Of a stretch of DNA of 16,337 bases, positions 1 to 6,655 are shown in pieces. This stretch comes from an uncultured Opitutia bacterium (GTDB lineage: Bacteria > Verrucomicrobiota > Verrucomicrobiia > Opitutales > JABJCN01), in the NCBI GenBank assembly GCA_913046175.1, contig CAJWSN010000012.1, forward strand, positions 1-16,337, written 5' to 3'. The first letter of the stretch is position 1, and each line of letters opens with the position of its first letter. The notes under the pieces are model-generated. The model worked only from the letters and a program-made list of their open reading frames with translations. It made no database searches and was not told where the DNA came from. The translations under genes were made by a program, and so were the position numbers.

Positions 1-69
1 ATCAATAATATCAATTTTATATTCGGTTGAAATTACAGAAAGTGGTGTTTTATTTGAATATGAAGATGA
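1..69. other. AT-rich left edge of unknown origin
   Basis: These 69 bases contain 16 G or C (23%), against roughly half in the adjoining genes. On the minus strand the frame of the carboxyltransferase fragment stays open through them, but the translation (SSSYSNKTPLSVISTEYK and on) is Ser/Ile/Thr-rich and does not fit that family. I recognise no gene, RNA or repeat in it. It may be the edge of a foreign segment or of an assembly chimera. Confidence 0.4.
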
Positions 70-414
70 AAATGCGCAAACCGTATTTTTTGCGCGCTCG
101 GGCTGAAACTCGAAATAGTCGCCATGATCGCTGATTTGCTGAATAAGAATTCGGATGTCAAAAGGTGTATTGAAACCCGTCGAGGAATTAAACGCCTTTT
201 TCAACAGAATATCCGCATCCCAGGTTTTACGGTCCAGGGGGTCGGTGGTTTCCTGATAATGCGCCAACGTACGGTTATTGTCCGGAATATAGTGGAGCAA
301 CTCTTTAACTTTGCGTAAAGCTTCCACTTCATCAGCCACGACAAAATCAGTAACACCAGACAAGGTATTATGGTTGGCAATACTCTTACGAATAGAGAAC
401 CTGGCTTCAACCAT
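1..414 (-). pseudogene. Internal fragment of biotin-dependent acyl-CoA carboxylase carboxyltransferase
   Basis: This frame is open from 474 to the left edge and its first Met is at 414. Residues coded at about 372-70 match the middle of AccD/PccB-type carboxyltransferases (crotonase-like fold, Pfam PF01039): HNTLSGVTDFVVADEVEALR, KVKELLHYIPDNN, DPLDRKTWDADILL, PFDIRILIQQISDHGDYFEF and QPERAKNTVCAF. Such enzymes are about 510 residues and transfer carboxyl from biotin to acetyl- or propionyl-CoA. Here the first ~230 residues are missing; a TAA lies at 475-477 and rplO follows. After VCAF the expected continuation (a GRTVG-type strand) does not appear. Part of a gene only, not functional as seen. 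Confidence 0.6.
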
Positions 415-554
415 TTTAAGTTTGCTCTCCACTTCTCTGTACCACTGGTGAGAATAACCTGCTCCTTGGTTAGTTTACCTATTGCCTCAGCCATACTCTG
501 AAGTTGTGCTTCCAACTCCCCCATCTGCTTTGTACTTTCAGCAGCGTCAGCCAT
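201..554 (-). CDS. Short ORF after rplO, probably broken
   Basis: ATG at 554 lies two bases after the rplO stop, with AAGGGTGG upstream, so it is placed like a co-translated gene. The first ~35 residues (MADAAESTKQMGELEAQLQS, then AEAIGKLTKEQ) look like an amphipathic, coiled-coil-forming helix. From about 450 downwards the translation becomes the out-of-frame shadow of the carboxyltransferase fragment, so the reading to the stop at 201 is not a credible protein. It may be the N-terminus of a gene cut by a frameshift or join near 370-450. I do not recognise the family, and it is not SecY. Confidence 0.3.
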   Translation of the reverse strand: MADAAESTKQMGELEAQLQSMAEAIGKLTKEQVILTSGTEKWRANLKWLKPGSLFVRVLPTIIPCLVLLILSWLMKWKLYAKLKSCSTIFRTITVRWRIIRKPPTPWTVKPGMRIFC

Positions 555-556
555 TC

Positions 557-1069
557 TTACCACCCTTCACTATGCGGCATGGGTCCCCCCACGTCTGTTC
601 CCGCTACGCGCGCTCCACTCTTAGCACCATCGACCGCTTTGTCCATTTCTTCTGCCTCTATCTTTTTGGCAGCTGATTTGGAGACCTTGTTGGCCTTTAC
701 CCTGACTGCAATTACCAGTTCACCATCGCCCAGAATCTTGATGAACGAAGAGTTGGAACGAATAAGGCCAGCCTTAACAAGAGCATCCTTGTCAATGATT
801 TCAGCACCCTCCACCCTGGAGAGATCCCCCACGTTTACGATTGAGTACTCGGTCCGAAAGTTGGCATTGTTAAACCCTCGCTGAGGAAGCTTTCGATACA
901 ATGGCATCTGCCCCCCCTCAAAGCCGGGCTTGGTGCTGTAGCCTGAACGTTGGCCGCTGCCTTTATGTCCACGGCAACAGGTTTTTCCACGACCATTGGC
1001 CCGCCCCCGGCCTTTCCTCTTGGGAGCATGGGTGGCCTTGCTCCCACCGGTAATATGGTCCATCTTCAT
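557..1069 (-). CDS. rplO: 50S ribosomal protein L15 with long C-terminus
   Basis: 170-residue late-assembly protein of the 50S subunit. Seen: the Gly/Arg-rich N-terminus KRKGRGRANGRGKTCCRGHK, KPGFEGGQMPLYRKLPQRGF, and the C-terminal globular part with LVIAVRVKANKVSKSAAKKI. Homologues usually end soon after this (about 145 residues); here about 30 further residues follow, ending in GGPMPHSEGW, unlike any L15 tail I recall. Start ATG 1069 has the best SD of the cluster (GGAGA, 11 bases upstream); the Met two codons on is less likely. It is the last intact gene; secY, expected next, is missing. Confidence 0.96.
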   Translation of the reverse strand: MKMDHITGGSKATHAPKRKGRGRANGRGKTCCRGHKGSGQRSGYSTKPGFEGGQMPLYRKLPQRGFNNANFRTEYSIVNVGDLSRVEGAEIIDKDALVKAGLIRSNSSFIKILGDGELVIAVRVKANKVSKSAAKKIEAEEMDKAVDGAKSGARVAGTDVGGPMPHSEGW

Positions 1070-1091
1070 AGTATAAACGGTCTCCGTTGGA

Positions 1092-1598
1092 TTATGCCTT
1101 GTCTTCGACGGGCTGATGCTCGCGGAGAGCCTGAATCTGTTCAGCAGACCGGAGCTTCTTCAAGCCCGCAATAGTGGCATTTACAATTGCGAGATGGTTG
1201 TTGGACCCAAGAGATTTTGAAAGAATGTTTTTGATCCCCACAGCCTCCAGCACCGCACGAACTCCCCCGCCAGCGATAACCCCGGTCCCAGGACTGGCCG
1301 GACGCAAAAGCACCTGTCCGCCATCGGATTTGCCCACCACATGATGTGGTATGGTTCCATCCTGTATCGCAACATCAAACATGTGCTTCCGAGCCTTCTC
1401 GGTTCCCTTGCGGATTGCTTCCGGAACTTCCTTTGCCTTGCCGTACCCTACCCCAATCTTGCCATTTTGGTCGCCGGTGACGATAAGCGCGGAAAAGCTG
1501 AATCTTCGTCCTCCCTTAACCACCTTGGCACAACGGTTAATCGTCACGACTTTTTCGTAAAATTCCTCTTCTTCTGGGTCTTTGTTGAAATGTTTCAT
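1092..1598 (-). CDS. rpsE: 30S ribosomal protein S5
   Basis: 168-residue protein at the mRNA entrance, part of the proofreading and spectinomycin-contact region. Seen: the dsRNA-binding-type N-terminal domain VVKGGRRFSFSALIVTGDQN, VGYGKAKEVPEAIRKGTEKA, and the C-terminal HHVVGKSDGGQVLLRPASPG with GTGVIAGGGVRAVLEAVGI. Length equals E. coli S5. ATG 1598 is 29 bases after rplR; upstream bases (TTTAGTTAACC) show no SD. rpmD (L30), often found between rpsE and rplO, is absent here. Confidence 0.99.
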   Translation of the reverse strand: MKHFNKDPEEEEFYEKVVTINRCAKVVKGGRRFSFSALIVTGDQNGKIGVGYGKAKEVPEAIRKGTEKARKHMFDVAIQDGTIPHHVVGKSDGGQVLLRPASPGTGVIAGGGVRAVLEAVGIKNILSKSLGSNNHLAIVNATIAGLKKLRSAEQIQALREHQPVEDKA

Positions 1599-1627
1599 GG
1601 TTAACTAAATCATTAAGCGGCTTGTCC

Positions 1628-1990
1628 TTAAAACTGAAGGCCTGCCTCACGGGCGGCGTCGGCAAAAGCCTTGACAACCCCATGGTACTTTCGGCCAGCC
1701 CGGTCGAAAACAACTTTCTGGATATTTTGAGCCTGGGCTTTTGCGCCCAGTTCTTTTCCAAGTTCAGTCGCTCCGTTGATATTTGACTTGGAGGCTGTTG
1801 CCTTCTCTGCCTTACGGAGCGTGGAAGCTGCAACCAATGTATTGTGTCTCACATCATCCACACACTGCGCATGAATGTGTTTGTTTGAAAAATAAACAGT
1901 CAGTCGTGGACGGTCAGCGGTACCGTTGATTTTTTTACGGATTCGCCAACGCCTTTTCTGACGAAGCATTTGCTTTTGTTCGAATTTCAT
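1628..1990 (-). CDS. rplR: 50S ribosomal protein L18
   Basis: 120-residue 5S rRNA binder. Seen: the basic N-terminus KQMLRQKRRWRIRKKINGTA, DRPRLTVYFSNKHIHAQ, the domain around TLVAASTL, and VVFDRAGRKYHGVVKAFADA with AREAGLQF at the end. The TTG at 1999 would add three residues; ATG at 1990 is preferred because it gives the usual short N-terminus. It lies 38 bases after rplF and no SD precedes it. Confidence 0.98.
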   Translation of the reverse strand: MKFEQKQMLRQKRRWRIRKKINGTADRPRLTVYFSNKHIHAQCVDDVRHNTLVAASTLRKAEKATASKSNINGATELGKELGAKAQAQNIQKVVFDRAGRKYHGVVKAFADAAREAGLQF

Positions 1991-2028
1991 GGCTGCCAAT
2001 AAATGGGTGTTTTGCAGTTCCGGAGAAC

Positions 2029-2565
2029 CTAGGCGGTTTTCTTGCCTTCCTTGCGACGAATATAATCACCCTCAATGTGGATTCCCTTTGCCTTATAGGG
2101 CTCAACCGGATAGTAGGCTTTTATTTGTGCGGCCAAGTGGCCAACAACCTGTTTATCAATTCCCTCGACAGTGACTTTCGTGTTCTCCTCCACTGTTACT
2201 GTTACACCTTCCGGGATTGGATGATTAATTGGGTGGGAATATCCCAAGGCAAGATTGAGAATATTACCCTGCAGGTTTGCACGAAAACCAACGCCATTGA
2301 TAAAGAGTTTCTTGGAAAACCCCTCCGTGACACCGATAACCATACCATTGATGATGGATCGAACAGTTCCTTGCATGGCATAAGAAAAACGTGTCTCCTC
2401 CGAGGGTTTAACTTCCACGTGATTATCGACCTGGGCGATCTCCACCACGGAAGCAAATTCCTTCACAAGAGTACCCTTGGGCCCCTTGAGGGTCACTTTG
2501 GTCCCGTCCAGACTGACTTCCACCTTCTCAGGGATGGTGATGGGGAGTTTTCCTATTCTGCTCAT
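2029..2565 (-). CDS. rplF: 50S ribosomal protein L6
   Basis: 178-residue protein near the sarcin-ricin loop and factor-binding site, made of two repeated alpha/beta domains. Seen: MSRIGKLPITIPEKVEV, VTLKGPKGTL, GFSKKLFINGVGFRA, and the signature GIDKQVVGHLAAQIKAYYPVEPYKAKG near the C-terminus. Length matches E. coli L6. ATG 2565 is nine bases after the rpsH stop, with a weak purine patch (AACAAGA) ahead. Confidence 0.99.
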   Translation of the reverse strand: MSRIGKLPITIPEKVEVSLDGTKVTLKGPKGTLVKEFASVVEIAQVDNHVEVKPSEETRFSYAMQGTVRSIINGMVIGVTEGFSKKLFINGVGFRANLQGNILNLALGYSHPINHPIPEGVTVTVEENTKVTVEGIDKQVVGHLAAQIKAYYPVEPYKAKGIHIEGDYIRRKEGKKTA

Positions 2566-2574
2566 TATTCTTGT

Positions 2575-2973
2575 TTACCAGACTGTACAAACCAACTCGC
2601 CTCCAACCTTCTGCTTGCGAGCTTCGTCACCAGTCATCGTGCCACGAGAGGTGGACAAGATGGTGATGCCCAACCCGCCAAGAACCGGTGGAATATCCGC
2701 ATATTTGAAATAACGACGACAGCCTGGCTTGCTCTCACGCTTGATTCCGGCAATTGAAGGCTGGTCATCCCTGTACTTGAGCTTGATATCAATATGCTTC
2801 AACCCTTTATCTCCAGCCCTGACACCAAAGTCCACTATGTAGCCTTCTGACTTGAGGATGTTGGCAATGCTCTCCCGCAAAACAGAGTGCCTTGCATTAA
2901 CGCGAGGCTTAGATGCCAAGCTGCCATTACGAATGATCGTAATAAAATCTCCTATTGCATCGTGGATAGCCAT
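2575..2973 (-). CDS. rpsH: 30S ribosomal protein S8
   Basis: 132-residue central-domain 16S rRNA binder; in E. coli it represses the spc operon through an mRNA site at the start of rplE. Seen: the N-terminal DAIGDFITIIRNG, LRESIANILKSEGYI, SKPGCRRYF and the signature GLGITILSTSRGTMTGDEAR with final VGGELVCTVW. Length is standard. I found no obvious copy of the S8-binding helix near the rplE start, though I could not fold the RNA. ATG 2973 follows rpsN by 32 bases, with CGAAAATC and no SD. Confidence 0.99.
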   Translation of the reverse strand: MAIHDAIGDFITIIRNGSLASKPRVNARHSVLRESIANILKSEGYIVDFGVRAGDKGLKHIDIKLKYRDDQPSIAGIKRESKPGCRRYFKYADIPPVLGGLGITILSTSRGTMTGDEARKQKVGGELVCTVW

Positions 2974-3005
2974 GATTTTCGCTTTTAGGGTGTTTGAATC
3001 TCGCC

Positions 3006-3311
3006 CTACCAGGACGATTTGGTGACGCCGGGAATCTGGCCCCAGAGCGCCAGTTCACGAAAGGTTAATCGGGAAAGTCCAAACTTGCCAATGTAACCTC
3101 GGGGCCGGCCTGTCACGGAACAGCGGTTTCGGTAGCGAATTGGAGAGGAGTTCCTGGGAATTTTTGTCAACTTGTGCTGCAACTTGATGAACTCATCCTG
3201 CGAGAGGTCGGGATTCTTGAGTTGCTCCTTTATTTCGCCGCGCTTTTTAGCGAAGCGCTCAATAAGGCGCTTTCTCTTGAGGTTTCGTGCGATGGAGGAC
3301 TTTTTTGCCAT
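3006..3311 (-). CDS. rpsN: 30S ribosomal protein S14 (zinc-free long form)
   Basis: 101-residue S14 of the long type, which lacks the CXXC zinc ribbon of the ~61-residue form. Seen: MAKKSSIARNLKRKRLIERF, then PRNSSPIRYRNRCSVTGRPR and the C-terminal GYIGKFGLSRLTFRELAL with final KSSW. Only one Cys occurs in the region, so no zinc site is possible. ATG 3311 follows rplE by 27 bases, with AACCCCAATC and no SD ahead. Confidence 0.98.
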   Translation of the reverse strand: MAKKSSIARNLKRKRLIERFAKKRGEIKEQLKNPDLSQDEFIKLQHKLTKIPRNSSPIRYRNRCSVTGRPRGYIGKFGLSRLTFRELALWGQIPGVTKSSW

Positions 3312-3338
3312 GATTGGGGTTTATTAAATAGGGTTACA

Positions 3339-3878
3339 TTACTTGCGGAAAGGCATACCCAGCAAGGCGAGCAGTTCGGAGCCTTCCTCATCATTTTTTG
3401 CAGATGTTACAAAGGTGATATCCATGCCCGTAGTCACCTTGACACCTTCCATCTTTATCTCGGGAAAAATAGTATGATCGGAGATACCAAAAGTGTAGTT
3501 GCCACATCCATCCAATCGATTGGGCATCCCCTGGAAGTCCCGCAGGTTCGGAAGGGCAACAGCGAGAAATCGCAGGAAGAACTCCCACATGTTGTTGCCA
3601 CGGAGTGTAACTTTAACGCCAATAGGCATGCCCTCGCGAAGTTTAAAGTTTGAAATGCTTATCCGCGCCTTGGTCAAAACTGGTTTCTGACCTGTAATTT
3701 TGCCAATGTCTTCCGCAACATCATTGATGCGGTTCTTGTCCGTGGATACACCCACCCCTGAATTGATGACAATCTTTTCCAGTCGTGGAACCTGAAGATT
3801 ATTCTTCAGTTCACGATTTTTCACCATTTCCGGCAGGACGGAATCCGTGTAATGTTTCTTTAAAGAAGGCTCGGTCAT
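3339..3878 (-). CDS. rplE: 50S ribosomal protein L5
   Basis: 179-residue 5S rRNA binder of the central protuberance, touching P-site tRNA. Seen: LKKHYTDSVLPEM, VPRLEKIVINSGVG, ITGQKPVLTKARISISNFKL, REGMPIGVKVTLRG, the conserved LPNLRDFQGM and GMDITFVTSAK. Length matches E. coli L5. ATG 3878 follows rplX by 17 bases with a pyrimidine-rich spacer (TCCTCCCAGCC) and no SD. Confidence 0.99.
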   Translation of the reverse strand: MTEPSLKKHYTDSVLPEMVKNRELKNNLQVPRLEKIVINSGVGVSTDKNRINDVAEDIGKITGQKPVLTKARISISNFKLREGMPIGVKVTLRGNNMWEFFLRFLAVALPNLRDFQGMPNRLDGCGNYTFGISDHTIFPEIKMEGVKVTTGMDITFVTSAKNDEEGSELLALLGMPFRK

Positions 3879-3895
3879 GGCTGGGAGGAATCGTT

Positions 3896-4204
3896 TCAGG
3901 ATTTAGATTCAACCGACTCCGTTTGAGATGCGTCAGCAGCTTCGGCTGCACTTGACCCACCGGACTTGCGAGAGTCCCAGCGCGTTTGCAGCATCACATT
4001 GGAGATATGGAGAGGCATTTCCCGCTCAATGATGGCACCTTCGGGATTGTCCTGGGTTTTGCGTTCGTGTTTCTTGCGTAAATTCACATTCTCAACTATT
4101 ACACGCCCGCGGTTTCGTTGAACCTGCAGGATGGCACCGGACTGGCCTTTTGCTGCCCCACTAATCACGACCACACGATCGCCTTTCTTGATATTTTTGG
4201 ACAT
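3896..4204 (-). CDS. rplX: 50S ribosomal protein L24 with atypical C-terminus
   Basis: Assembly-initiator protein of the 50S subunit. Residues 1-73 show the family: KKGDRVVVISGAAKGQSGAI (KOW motif), VENVNLRKKHERKTQDNPEG and LHISNVML. After that, the usual segment of the type GKPTRVGFR...GKKVR is missing, replaced by a Ser/Ala/Glu-rich low-complexity tail (SSAAEAADASQTESVES). The other two frames do not encode the missing part, so a frameshift is not the cause. Total length (102) is still normal. ATG 4204 lies two bases after the rplN stop and has a clear SD (GAGGT, nine bases upstream, inside rplN). Confidence 0.95.
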   Translation of the reverse strand: MSKNIKKGDRVVVISGAAKGQSGAILQVQRNRGRVIVENVNLRKKHERKTQDNPEGAIIEREMPLHISNVMLQTRWDSRKSGGSSAAEAADASQTESVESKS

Positions 4205-4206
4205 AA

Positions 4207-4569
4207 CTAGAGTACCTCGGGTGCCAGAGAAACAATTTTCAGGTAATTCTGACGCAATTCACGAGCCACCGGGCCAAAAATGCGGGTGCCACGTGGGTTG
4301 CCTTCATTGTTAACAATAACGATCGCATTTTGATCAAAACGGATCCGACTCCCATCTCGACGGCGAATTGGAGATCGTGTGCGGACAACAACTGCACGCA
4401 CCACCGAACCTTTCTTTACCTCTGACTCAGTGTTGGCCTCCTTGATATGGCATACAATGAGATCCCCTACAGATGCCGTTTTCTTGTTTTGGCCTATACG
4501 CCGTATCATCATGGCACTTTTTGCACCGGTGTTGTCAGCAACTTCCAACCTGCTTCTTAACTGGATCAT
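4207..4569 (-). CDS. rplN: 50S ribosomal protein L14
   Basis: 120-residue subunit-interface protein. Seen: MIQLRSRLEVADNTGAKSAM, KKGSVVRAVVVRTRSPIRRR, and the strongly conserved NNEGNPRGTRIFGPVARELR. Length is exact for the family. ATG 4569 follows rpsQ by 21 bases, with CCATAGACC and no SD ahead of it. Its stop codon lies two bases before the rplX start. Confidence 0.99.
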   Translation of the reverse strand: MIQLRSRLEVADNTGAKSAMMIRRIGQNKKTASVGDLIVCHIKEANTESEVKKGSVVRAVVVRTRSPIRRRDGSRIRFDQNAIVIVNNEGNPRGTRIFGPVARELRQNYLKIVSLAPEVL

Positions 4570-4590
4570 GGTCTATGGGTTTGGTGGATG

Positions 4591-4863
4591 CTACTCAACT
4601 GAGATTCTGGACTTTTCAATGATACGAACCACCCGCCAGCGCTTGAGTTTACTGAGGGGACGGGTCTCCATTATCTCGACTCGGTCGCCAATAGCACACT
4701 GCCCATCCTCGTCATGGACGTGGAAAATGGTCTTGCGCTTGATCTCCTTCTTGTAGAGGGCATGCGGGCTTTTATAATAAAATGCAACCTTGATCGACTT
4801 GTTGCCGGAGATACTGATAACCTCGCCAATCAATTGTTTTCTGCTGTTTCTTGTAACACTCAT
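4591..4863 (-). CDS. rpsQ: 30S ribosomal protein S17
   Basis: 90-residue OB-fold primary binder of 16S rRNA. Seen: RKQLIGEVISISGNKSIKVA, the basic strand YKKEIKRKTIFHVHDED, and GDRVEIMETRPLSKLKRWRV, the signature stretch. The frame is open to 4902, but that part overlaps rpmC; MSVTRNSRKQ at 4863 gives the usual N-terminus. The 16-base spacer has a purine patch (AAGAAGA) that could act as a poor SD. Confidence 0.98.
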   Translation of the reverse strand: MSVTRNSRKQLIGEVISISGNKSIKVAFYYKSPHALYKKEIKRKTIFHVHDEDGQCAIGDRVEIMETRPLSKLKRWRVVRIIEKSRISVE

Positions 4864-4879
4864 GGTCTTCTTATTCTGA

Positions 4880-5182
4880 TTAAGAGGCCTTTGCCAAAGC
4901 ACGTAATGCCTTGCGGTGGCTTACATCGGAACGTCTTGCGATTGCATCCAGGGAAACTTGATTCTTACGTTCCCTGTCACCGTCCTGCAGGATACTTTCT
5001 GCTTTTTCGTGAAGAAGTGTCTCAATACGGGCAATATCACGTCGGATTTCCTGAATAAGGTGGGGTTTCTCCAGTTGACCGGTCTCCTTCCGAATACGCA
5101 AATCAACCAACTCCTTGGTGCTGTCCCGAAGAAGCTCCCCCAATTCTGGAACTGTCTTTTGTCTAAGTTCTGAAATTTTCAT
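4880..5182 (-). CDS. rpmC: 50S ribosomal protein L29 with extended C-terminus
   Basis: L29 sits beside L23 at the tunnel exit. The first ~63 residues fit the family: an N-terminal helix (MKISELRQKTVPELGELLRD) and a second helix with GQLEKPHLIQEIRRDIARIE. The protein is 100 residues, however, against roughly 60-70 usually; residues 64-100 form an extra basic, probably helical tail (including SHRKALRALAKAS) with no counterpart I recognise. The frame is uninterrupted and ends 16 bases before rpsQ, so the tail is not a missed gene start. ATG 5182 has no good SD. Confidence 0.95.
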   Translation of the reverse strand: MKISELRQKTVPELGELLRDSTKELVDLRIRKETGQLEKPHLIQEIRRDIARIETLLHEKAESILQDGDRERKNQVSLDAIARRSDVSHRKALRALAKAS

Positions 5183-5203
5183 GAAAACATCCGGATTATA
5201 GAA

Positions 5204-5614
5204 TCAGTCGCGGACAATGAACCGGCAACGGAAAGGCATCTTGGAGTCTGCCCTGCTGAAAGCTTCACGGGCCAAGGTCTGCGAACAACCGGCCAACTCA
5301 AAGAGAACAGTACCCGGGCGCACAACAGCCACCCAGTGATCCACTCCGCCCTTGCCTTTGCCCATGCGGGTTTCTGCAGGCTTCTTGGTAATAGGCTTCT
5401 GGGGGAATACACGAATCCAAAGCTTGCCCTTGCGCTTCAAAAAACGGGTGATGGCAACACGGGAGGCCTCAATTTGGTTTGAGGTCATTTTACCACGGGA
5501 AAGGGACTGGATTCCAAATTCACCAAATGCCAGGAAGTCCCCTCGTTTCGCACGGCCGCGGATACGGCCCTTGTGAACCTTGCGATATTTGGTTCTAGCT
5601 GGTATTAGTGCCAT
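5204..5614 (-). CDS. rplP: 50S ribosomal protein L16
   Basis: 136-residue protein that helps place A-site tRNA and completes late 50S assembly. Seen: PARTKYRKVHKGRIRG, GEFGIQSL, the IEASRVAITRFLKRKGKLWIR-type core and the conserved ETRMGKGKG, containing the arginine hydroxylated in some species (E. coli Arg81). Length is standard. Start ATG 5614 follows rpsC by 34 bases without SD match (upstream CCAAGTATC). Confidence 0.98.
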   Translation of the reverse strand: MALIPARTKYRKVHKGRIRGRAKRGDFLAFGEFGIQSLSRGKMTSNQIEASRVAITRFLKRKGKLWIRVFPQKPITKKPAETRMGKGKGGVDHWVAVVRPGTVLFELAGCSQTLAREAFSRADSKMPFRCRFIVRD

Positions 5615-5648
5615 GATACTTGGTCTTTAAAGATTGTTAGCCAGTTGG

Positions 5649-6275
5649 TTACTCTTGTTCGGGTTTACAAATCCAGCACTTGACGCCGATAACACCGTAA
5701 CTGGTGCGAGCCTCTATAAATCCATAATCAATTTCCTCACGCAGGGTCTGCAGGGGAACCCGTCCTGCACGCTGATGTTCAGTCCGGGCAATATCCATTC
5801 CGTTAAGGCGGCCGGAACACTGAACCTTGATCCCTTGTGCACCGAGCGACATGGTGGTCTGGACAGCCTTCTTCATAGCCCGGCGAAATGCAATGCGACG
5901 CTCCAACTGAAGAGCCACACTCTCAGCAACCAACTGCGCCTCCAAGTCAGGTTTCTTAACCTCGTGGATGTCCATGATGACCTCACGACCAATGTGCTTG
6001 GTCAAGTCAGCACGCAGCTTGTCCAGTTCCTGCCCCTTGCGACCAATAACAACTCCGGGACGGGCAGTGTAGATACGAATGCGTACCCGGTTTGAAGAAC
6101 GCTCAATAAATATTCGTGGGACGGAAGCGTAACGTAAACGCTCGCCGAGAAATGTGCGAATCTTGTGATCTTCTGCAATAAATTGCGGGAACTGCTTCTT
6201 GTTGGCATACCAACGAGAGTCCCAGTCATGTGTGACTGCGAGACGAAATCCCTTGGGGTTTACTTTCTGGCCCAT
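5649..6275 (-). CDS. rpsC: 30S ribosomal protein S3
   Basis: 208-residue protein at the mRNA entry tunnel with mRNA helicase function alongside S4 and S5. Seen: the invariant MGQKVNPKGFRL N-terminus, a type II KH domain with its GXXG loop in VVIGRKGQEL (about residues 75-84), and the C-terminal domain with GIKVQCSGRLNG and RTEHQRAGRVPLQTLR. Length is slightly below E. coli S3 (233), mainly by lacking a long basic tail. Start ATG 6275 lies 27 bases after rplV, with AAAATC before it and no SD. Confidence 0.98.
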   Translation of the reverse strand: MGQKVNPKGFRLAVTHDWDSRWYANKKQFPQFIAEDHKIRTFLGERLRYASVPRIFIERSSNRVRIRIYTARPGVVIGRKGQELDKLRADLTKHIGREVIMDIHEVKKPDLEAQLVAESVALQLERRIAFRRAMKKAVQTTMSLGAQGIKVQCSGRLNGMDIARTEHQRAGRVPLQTLREEIDYGFIEARTSYGVIGVKCWICKPEQE

Positions 6276-6302
6276 GATTTTCTAATTGGGATGTTGTTGG
6301 CG

Positions 6303-6635
6303 TTAGTTGTCGCGCAATGTAATGCGGATGTGACAGGTGCGCTTCTTGTAAGGATGTGCAGATCCCCTTGCACAAGGACGAAATCGACGAGAAGCCGGCC
6401 CCTCTTCAACCACGACTTCAGAAACAAGCAGTTCATCCGGGTTTACATTGTGGTTGTTCTCGGCATTGGCCATGGCGGACTTAAGTGTCTTGGATACCAA
6501 TCGAGCCGATTTTCGTGGGATAAATTGCAAGGTATTCAAGGCTTTTGCCGCCACCATGCCCTGAATTTCCCGAGTCACCTGCCGCACCTTTTTTGGGGAC
6601 ATACGATTGTATTTCAAGTAAGCGCTAACTTCCAT
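6303..6635 (-). CDS. rplV: 50S ribosomal protein L22
   Basis: 110-residue tunnel-wall protein whose hairpin, with L4, forms the tunnel constriction. Seen: MSPKKVRQVTREIQGM, the helix with LQFIPRKSARLVSKTLKSA and NAENNHN, the hairpin region RRFRPCARGSAHPYKKRTCH, and the final ITL. Start ATG 6635 follows rpsS by 20 bases; the upstream bases (AGAAATACC) have no SD match. Confidence 0.98.
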   Translation of the reverse strand: MEVSAYLKYNRMSPKKVRQVTREIQGMVAAKALNTLQFIPRKSARLVSKTLKSAMANAENNHNVNPDELLVSEVVVEEGPASRRFRPCARGSAHPYKKRTCHIRITLRDN

Positions 6636-6655
6636 GGTATTTCTGGGTGTAACGA

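Noticed and set aside
2077..2757. 226-codon plus-strand ORF
   Set aside because: Lies antisense to rplF and rpsH; the translation has no recognisable motif and is explained by codon bias of the opposite strand.
3006..3311. Zinc-free S14 as a sign of a zinc-starvation paralogue
   Set aside because: The long form without cysteines is the ordinary housekeeping type in many bacteria and sits in its normal operon position.
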